A DNA stretch of 5,190 nucleotides, taken from MGBC114079 sp964531385. GTDB lineage: Bacteria > Bacillota > Clostridia > Lachnospirales > CAG-274. The stretch covers positions 1 to 5,190 of the forward strand of contig CAZHGC010000069.1 in NCBI GenBank assembly GCA_964531385.1. Direction: 5' to 3'. The position numbers were made by a program, and so were the translations under genes. The notes under the pieces were generated by a model, which searched no databases, was not told the DNA's origin, and worked only from the letters and a program-made list of their open reading frames with translations. Below, one piece after another: positions 1 to 5,190 of this stretch. Within the stretch, counting starts at the first letter, position 1. Every line of letters begins with the position of its first letter.

Positions 1-1109
1 AGCACCCCCTCACTGGCAAGGCTGGGCAGCAGGATGATTTGGGAATTCAGGGTGAAAGGATTTGCTCTCCCATTTATTGTGAATGTGACGGCGTTGTTGT
101 TCCTGTTGAGTGCCCAGTGGGGGTAATCGCGGAGGTAATAGCGGTCAGCAGCAGCATTGAGTACGTCCAAAAGAGATGTGCCTGTGTAGGTCCCAACAGA
201 AACACTCTCGCTCAGCTCAAATGTGGTGGAATCGAAACTGAAACTTTCTAAAATCGATGGAGAGTTCCTTGATCCACAAGCACTTTCTGAGGTGTCCTTG
301 TCCCAGTAGCAATATGAAATTGGGGAATAAGAATAAAAACCGCCAATAATTCCTCCAATGGAATCCGATGAATAATTTGAAATGGCCTTACCAGCGCTCA
401 CACAGTTCTCAATGGTTATATATTCAGCGTATCCAACAATCCCTCCAATGCATTGGCCGCTAGATAAATCTGTGTTGTTGTTTATGATTGTACCATAGTT
501 GAGGCAGTTCTGGATGCTAGCAACTTGTTCGTATCGGATTATTTCTTCCTCGGCAAACCTATGATCGTCCTGACGCCCAACTATTCCGCCAATGTATGTA
601 GTTCCACTTGCACCTGCGTGGCAAACAGGACCATAGTTGGCGGAGTTTTTGACTATTGTTCTCTCTTGTCTTTTAGAATAAAGAGACCCAACAATTCCAC
701 CCAGGATCACGTTCCCATAATCAGCATTTCCATTGAAAGAAACACTTCCCATGTTCACATCGTTCTCGATGGCACATGAATAGCAGTGCCCAATAATACT
801 CCCAACGCTTGAATACGACGAATAACTTGTGACAGAGCAGGACGAGTCCATCACAACATTCTTGATGGTTGCTCCTCTTGAATATCCAAATAGTCCAACA
901 AAATATGAAGTAGAGTTCATAACAAAGTTGCTGATTGTGTGTCCTTGCCCATCAAAAGTCCCAAGGAAACCACTAATGGGCTCAAATCTCTGTGAGAGCT
1001 CATCAGTGAAGTCAATGTCAGAGTCAAGGAAAACAGTAGTCCCATAGAAATTTCTTGTCCCAGAATTGACAACCCTCGAGAAGTCCACAAGGTCAGCAGC
1101 ACTCCTGAT
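1..1109 (-). repeat. Copy 2 of the GLUG + InlB B unit (cut by window edge)
   Basis: Starting at residue about 496 (IRSAADL ... VNSGT ... TTVFLDSDID) the unit repeats in the same order: six glycine turns, CYWDKDTSE, the SVSVG linker, YYLRDYPHWALNR and the start of the first InlB B-like repeat (VTFTINGKGNP ... SLASEG). The offset to copy 1 is 1425 nt at both ends and 1428 nt around the CYWDKDTSE motif, so indels come in whole codons. Positions 11-250 differ from 1436-1675 at only about 19 sites by eye, while the GLUG parts are much more diverged. More units may follow to the left. Confidence 0.85.
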
Positions 1110-2594
1110 GACAGTGCAACTCCAAACAGCATGGAGGGTCAGGTTGTGTGCAGGAACAGTGAAGTCCCATGGTGCAATATTGTCATAATCATTCTCCCAC
1201 CATGCGATCGTGCAGTTCTCTCTCACTGCATCTATTGGAAGTGAAACAACATTCCCAAATTGCGCAGTGATTGGCTCAATGGCAGTCCCTCCTCGAGTGT
1301 CGAATGTGATGGTGTAGCTGTTTGCGTTCTCTTTCCACTTCCCATACACCTCCTTGTCTGAAGTGATTTCAAAGGATGCCAGTGGTGATGCACAGGAGGC
1401 GTCTGTGTACCACCCATCGAACCACAGTCTCCCCTCACTGGCAAGGCTGGGCAGCAGGATGATTTGGGAATTCAGGGTGATGGGATTTGTTCTCCCATCT
1501 ATTGTGAATGTGACGGTGTTGCTGTTCCTGTTGAGTGCCCAGTGGGAGTAATCGCGGAGGTAATAGTAGTCAGCAGCAGCGTTGAGTGCCTCCAAGAGGG
1601 ATGTTCCTGTGTAGTTCCCAACAGAAACACTCTCGCTCAGCTCAAATGTGGCGGGATCGAAACTGAAACTATCTAAAATCGATGAAGAAGAGCTCGTGTA
1701 TCCATAAGCTCTTTCTGAGGTGTCCTTGTCCCAGTAGCAATGAGAAATTTGTGAAGAATAAGAAACTCTTCCAACAATTCCTCCAATGTAACCCGATGAA
1801 TAATTTGAAATGACCTTTCCAGCGTTCACGCAGTTATCAATGGTTGTACCATAAGTGTATCCAGTAATTCCTCCAATGTATTGATCGCTGGATTTTGTGT
1901 TGTTGTTTGTGAGCGTGCCGTAGTTGAGGCAGTTCTGGATGGTTAATGTTACTGAAGAACTTCCTTCAGAATATCCAACGATTCCACCAATGAATGCATA
2001 TCCACTTGTTCCTGTGTTGGAAACAGGACCATAGTTGGCACAATTCCCCACAATATTTTCATAAGTAGAAGAATAATGATAATCGAGATATCCAACAATC
2101 CCGCCAAGGTACAAACGGCCATAGCTCATATATCCATTGAAAGTGACACTCCCCATGTTCACGGTATTTTCATTGAGGCATGGGCCACTGGTTGAATAGC
2201 AGTATCCAATAATACCTCCAACATATGTATACGAGTCGTGATAACTATTGATAGAGCAGGACGAGTCCATCACAACATTCTTGATGGTTGTTCCTCTCGA
2301 ATAGCCAAACAACCCAGCATATTCCAGGTTTGAATTGATTTTGAGGTTCCTGATTGTGTACCCTTGTCCATCAAAGGTTCCAATGAAATAATTATAATAA
2401 TCCTTTCCAATCGGCTCAAAAGTCATCCCAGTGAGGTCGATGTCGGAGTCAAGGAACACGGTGGTCCCAGAATAATTAGTTCCGCTGTTCACATCATTTG
2501 AGAGCCTTATGAGTTCATCGGCGCTGGTGATCCTGAACTCACCGCAAAGCACGCCTCCTCCAAGAAGAAGCAAAAGCAAAGGCAGCACTTCCAT
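1..2594 (-). CDS. Secreted GLUG / InlB B-type repeat protein, N-terminal 864 codons (runs off left edge)
   Basis: The frame is open from an ATG at 2594-2592 to the window edge, with no stop in 864 codons and no intron needed. The N-terminus (MEVLPLLLLLLLGGGVLCG) is a classic signal peptide, so the product should enter the secretory pathway. Residues about 22-290 carry six glycine-rich motifs of the GLUG type (GLFGYS, GGIIGY, GGIVGY, GGIVGY, GGITGY, GGIVGR), ending in CYWDKDTSE, a phrase typical of GLUG proteins. Residues about 361-425 and 427-490 resemble Listeria-Bacteroides/InlB B repeats (GWYTDASC; YTITFDTRGG ... LHAVWS). The whole arrangement then repeats from residue about 496. GLUG proteins are usually extracellular and thought to form beta-solenoids; InlB B repeats occur in adhesins. 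A surface or adhesive role is inference only. The C-terminus, and so any membrane anchor, lies outside the window. Many Asn-X-Ser/Thr sequons are present. Confidence 0.87.
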   Translation of the reverse strand, partial: MEVLPLLLLLLGGGVLCGEFRITSADELIRLSNDVNSGTNYSGTTVFLDSDIDLTGMTFEPIGKDYYNYFIGTFDGQGYTIRNLKINSNLEYAGLFGYSRGTTIKNVVMDSSCSINSYHDSYTYVGGIIGYCYSTSGPCLNENTVNMGSVTFNGYMSYGRLYLGGIVGYLDYHYSSTYENIVGNCANYGPVSNTGTSGYAFIGGIVGYSEGSSSVTLTIQNCLNYGTLTNNNTKSSDQYIGGITGYTYGTTIDNCVNAGKVISNYSSGYIGGIVGRVSYSSQISHCYWDKDTSERAYGYTSSSSSILDSFSFDPATFELSESVSVGNYTGTSLLEALNAAADYYYLRDYSHWALNRNSNTVTFTIDGRTNPITLNSQIILLPSLASEGRLWFDGWYTDASCASPLASFEITSDKEVYGKWKENANSYTITFDTRGGTAIEPITAQFGNVVSLPIDAVRENCTIAWWENDYDNIAPWDFTVPAHNLTLHAVWSCTVIRSAADLVDFSRVVNSGTRNFYGTTVFLDSDIDFTDELSQRFEPISGFLGTFDGQGHTISNFVMNSTSYFVGLFGYSRGATIKNVVMDSSCSVTSYSSYSSVGSIIGHCYSCAIENDVNMGSVSFNGNADYGNVILGGIVGSLYSKRQERTIVKNSANYGPVCHAGASGTTYIGGIVGRQDDHRFAEEEIIRYEQVASIQNCLNYGTIINNNTDLSSGQCIGGIVGYAEYITIENCVSAGKAISNYSSDSIGGIIGGFYSYSPISYCYWDKDTSESACGSRNSPSILESFSFDSTTFELSESVSVGTYTGTSLLDVLNAAADRYYLRDYPHWALNRNNNAVTFTINGRANPFTLNSQIILLPSLASEGV
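1122..2531 (-). repeat. Copy 1 of the ~475-residue GLUG + InlB B unit
   Basis: Residues 22-491 form the first complete unit. It opens with ITSADEL ... VNSGT ... TTVFLDSDID, runs through six GLUG-like turns to CYWDKDTSE (Trp at residue 288), then a linker with SVSVG-YTGTSLL and YYLRDY-HWALNR, and closes with two InlB B-like repeats ending LHAVWS. Matching sequence lies about 1425 nt to the left on the same strand, a multiple of three, so the duplication keeps the frame. Confidence 0.85.
2541..2594 (-). other. Signal peptide coding segment of the repeat protein
   Basis: Codons 1-18 encode Met-Glu-Val, then a leucine run with one proline, then Gly-Gly-Gly-Val-Leu-Cys-Gly. A short polar start, a hydrophobic core and small residues before the mature Glu-Phe-Arg sequence fit a cleavable eukaryotic signal peptide. 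Cleavage is likely near Cys17-Gly18. The mature repeat region starts almost at once, which supports this ATG as the true start. Confidence 0.8.
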
Positions 2595-2597
2595 CGT

Positions 2598-2665
2598 TTT
2601 TGAAAGAAAAGTTTTTCCCTTTTTTACCTTTTTTTACCTTTTTCTCAACTTTTTCTCATCTTTTT
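2598..2665 (-). promoter_or_regulatory. Purine-rich 5' leader of the repeat-protein gene
   Basis: Read on the minus strand just upstream of the ATG, the sequence is almost only A and G, with two close copies of AAGGTAAAAAA and related GAGAAAAAG units. Such A-rich leaders are common before protist start codons. No TATA box or initiator was identified with confidence, and the regulatory role is inferred from position alone. Confidence 0.35.
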
Positions 2666-3290
2666 TTCATCTCTTAAAACAATTTCATTCACATCTTAAA
2701 AGAAGAAAAGTTTTGTTTCTTTGTTTCCTTTTTTTCCTTTCATCGCCCTCCTCCTCTCTCGTCCTCATTCATTCTCTCCAATGGACTTCAAAAACAATCA
2801 TTTCGTTTGGATTTATTTATTTATTCCCTAAAAATCCATTCATTCTCCCAAAATACCACTCAAACGATCTTTTCTTGTTCCTCATCTAAAATATTTCATC
2901 ATTCTTGGTAATCGTTTGGAATTAGTTGGAATGAAAAAAAAGGAATAACTTTAAAATACGACATTTTTCTTTTTGATGACATCTTGGAGAGGTTTTCCGC
3001 CGAATGAAATTGAAAAAATGTTCAAGGAATCCAGAATTGCCATTCACCTATTCTTTATTTGAAGTTAATGTCAACGAAAAAAATAAAAACATGGAATGAA
3101 ATAGCCTTAACTAATTTATGTCTTATATCCATTATCCTCTTAACTAATTAACCATCATTCCCCTTTATTAGCCCCCCAAGTGAATAGTATTTAGTAGTTA
3201 AATAATAATAATTTTATGTGTTTTATTTTATATAACTTAATTGCTAACAAATTATAAAAATATCCTTTCCTTATATTTTGTTCGCTATCG

Positions 3291-3310
3291 TATTATAGTG
3301 TATTATAGTG
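3291..3310. repeat. Perfect tandem duplication of a 10-bp unit
   Basis: The unit TATTATAGTG occurs twice with no gap, 29 nt past the transporter stop codon in the sense of that gene. It lies in the presumed 3' untranslated or flanking region. It may be a replication-slippage product; no function is indicated. Confidence 0.9.
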
Positions 3311-3316
3311 GGTGTT

Positions 3317-3322
3317 TTTAAT
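3317..3322 (-). promoter_or_regulatory. Possible polyadenylation signal of the transporter gene
   Basis: On the minus strand an ATTAAA hexamer lies 16 nt past the TAA stop. The stop itself is followed by A, giving TAAA, which in trichomonads can serve as the polyadenylation signal. Both motifs are short and expected by chance in AT-rich DNA, so this is only a candidate. Confidence 0.3.
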
Positions 3323-3338
3323 AGATAATTTCTCTCTT

Positions 3339-4694
<1,356 letters not shown>

Positions 4695-4931
4695 TTTCCT
4701 TCTCTTTTTTTATATATTATAACCTGATTTTTATTATTTAATATTTATTTAAATTAATATTGGTGTTCAGGATAATTTTTGATGTGCTCTCTCCTCTTTC
4801 TTTCCACTGTTCTTTTTCTTTTTTCTCTTTTATTTGTTTTTTTGTTGTTGTTTGACATAAAAAAAATCTTGAGAATTTTTCAATAACTTCCTCTTTTTTC
4901 TTTTCCTTCCCCCCCTTCATTGGAAAAATGT

Positions 4932-4951
4932 TTACGTCATTGATGACGTAA
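4932..4951. promoter_or_regulatory. Perfect CRE-like inverted repeat, 9-bp arms
   Basis: The arms TTACGTCAT and ATGACGTAA are exact reverse complements separated by TG. Each arm contains TGACGTAA read on one strand, a match to CRE/ATF-type bZIP binding sites. The element lies 194 nt before the ubiquitin ATG and 237 nt before the transporter ATG, so it could serve either gene. The inverted repeat is seen directly; bZIP binding is inferred from the core alone. Confidence 0.6.
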
Positions 4952-5084
4952 TGAATGTTTTTAAAAGGACGAAAAATATTTTCAGAGTGGAGAAAATATT
5001 CTTCAAACTTCCCCCATTTTTTTTCCGTACTAAGAGGAAAAAAGTTAAAAAAAGTCGCAAACTAAAGAAAAGAGACAAAAAACA

Positions 5085-5107
5085 TAATAATTATTAATAA
5101 ATTATTA
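5085..5107. repeat. Two overlapping AT-only palindromes upstream of ubiquitin
   Basis: TAATAATTATTA (5085-5096) is a perfect 12-bp palindrome. It overlaps TAATAA-A-TTATTA (5095-5107), an inverted repeat with one central base. They lie 38-61 nt upstream of the ubiquitin ATG, where a core promoter or transcript start could sit. AT-only palindromes arise easily by chance. Confidence 0.5.
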
Positions 5108-5145
5108 TTTTTAAATAAAATAATAACCAACCCAAGCCAAACAAG

Positions 5146-5190
5146 ATGCAAATTTTCGTGAAGACTCTTACTGGCAAGACTATCACCCTC
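5146..5190 (+). CDS. Ubiquitin, first 15 codons (cut by right edge)
   Basis: The ATG at 5146 opens MQIFVKTLTGKTITL, identical to residues 1-15 of ubiquitin across eukaryotes, including Lys6 and Lys11, both chain-linkage sites, and the TLTGK beta-hairpin turn at residues 7-11. Ubiquitin is joined to target proteins to mark them for the proteasome or for trafficking. Because the unit begins directly at Met1, this is a native ubiquitin gene start. Whether it continues as a head-to-tail polyubiquitin or as a ribosomal-protein fusion (eL40 or eS31) cannot be told from 15 codons. Codons ending in C or G (TTC, GTG, GGC, AAG, ATC, ACC, CTC) contrast with the AT-rich flank and suggest high expression. 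Confidence 0.94.
   Translation, partial: MQIFVKTLTGKTITL

Larger units (their letters stand above)
2595..3338. other. AT-rich intergenic spacer between repeat-protein gene and transporter
   Basis: This 744-nt stretch has no convincing gene. From about 2600 to 2780 it is pyrimidine-rich on the plus strand (purine-rich in the sense of the repeat-protein gene), with repeated runs of T separated by ACC or CTC; this is probably the leader and promoter of that gene. From about 2880 it is AT-rich, with an 11-bp direct repeat CTTAACTAATT at 3106-3116 and 3139-3149. The part nearest 3338 should hold the 3' end of the transporter transcript. No tRNA fold or snRNA motif was recognised. Confidence 0.7.
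4695..5145. promoter_or_regulatory. Divergent promoter region between transporter and ubiquitin genes
   Basis: These 451 nt separate two head-to-head start codons (4694 minus, 5146 plus). The stretch holds, left to right, an AT-rich segment, a pyrimidine-rich tract at about 4786-4853 and again at 4888-4919, the CRE-like inverted repeat at 4932-4951, TTTTTAAAAGG at about 4957-4967 as a weak TATA-like match, two related GAAAA(A)TATT elements at 4971 and 4992, and an AT-palindromic segment at 5085-5107. The leader just before the ubiquitin ATG is A/C-rich (CCAAGCCAAACAAG), unlike the AT tract before it, and is probably transcribed. No coding sequence was recognised. Confidence 0.6.

Noticed and set aside
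39..1676. Several 65-72 codon plus- and minus-strand frames, including a near-identical pair at 39-251 and 1464-1676
   Set aside because: They lie in other frames of the repeat-protein gene. The matching pair merely mirrors the duplicated unit.
2806..2843. Weak hairpin TGGATTT ... AAATCCA around an ATTTATTTATTT run
   Set aside because: The 7-bp stem with a long loop in AT-rich DNA is expected by chance and lacks a T-run or context to make it a terminator.
2509..2889. Plus-strand open frame of 126 codons
   Set aside because: It overlaps the signal peptide region of the repeat protein antisense and otherwise translates the pyrimidine-rich leader into Phe/Leu/Ser low complexity.
4738..4920. 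Minus-strand open frame of 60 codons rich in Lys and Glu
   Set aside because: It is the purine strand of the pyrimidine tracts in the divergent promoter; composition alone explains the open frame.
4971..5010. Possible heat-shock elements in GAAAAATATTTTC and GAAAATATTCTTC
   Set aside because: The GAA and TTC half sites are not spaced as in the nGAAnnTTCn array, and AT-rich sequence produces such near matches easily.

Overview
This window reads as nuclear DNA from a unicellular eukaryote. Three things point that way: an AUG-initiated ubiquitin gene with the canonical first 15 residues, a transporter of the SLC35F6 type whose first membrane helix lies on a separate upstream exon, and compact GC-richer coding blocks set in very AT-rich, homopolymer-rich spacers. 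A large secreted protein built from GLUG and Listeria-Bacteroides (InlB B-type) repeats would fit an anaerobic or parasitic protist such as a metamonad or an amoebozoan, but the species cannot be fixed from this sequence.

Layout. Positions 1-2594 (minus strand) hold the first 864 codons of a secreted repeat protein that runs off the left edge. It has a signal peptide followed by two copies of a unit of about 475 residues, each made of a GLUG-rich block and then InlB B-like repeats. Positions 2595-3338 are an AT-rich spacer with no convincing gene. It contains a pyrimidine-rich leader, a small GC-richer island with weak ORFs, and a perfect 10-bp tandem duplication. Positions 3339-4694 (minus strand) hold the transporter, which needs an intron of about 100 nt near its 5' end to reach a complete ten-helix drug/metabolite transporter topology. 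Positions 4695-5145 are the shared divergent promoter region of the transporter and ubiquitin genes and contain a perfect CRE-like inverted repeat. Positions 5146-5190 (plus strand) are the first 15 codons of ubiquitin, cut by the right edge.

The genes do not form an obvious pathway; they look like independent neighbours. The point most worth checking is the transporter's 5' end. The splice that best restores family homology (Lys-Trp at the junction, T31-AG acceptor) leaves an in-frame TGA. A second splice pair of identical length (102 nt) avoids the TGA but inserts an AT-rich peptide. No CRISPR array, rRNA, tRNA, transposase or prokaryotic operon was found.
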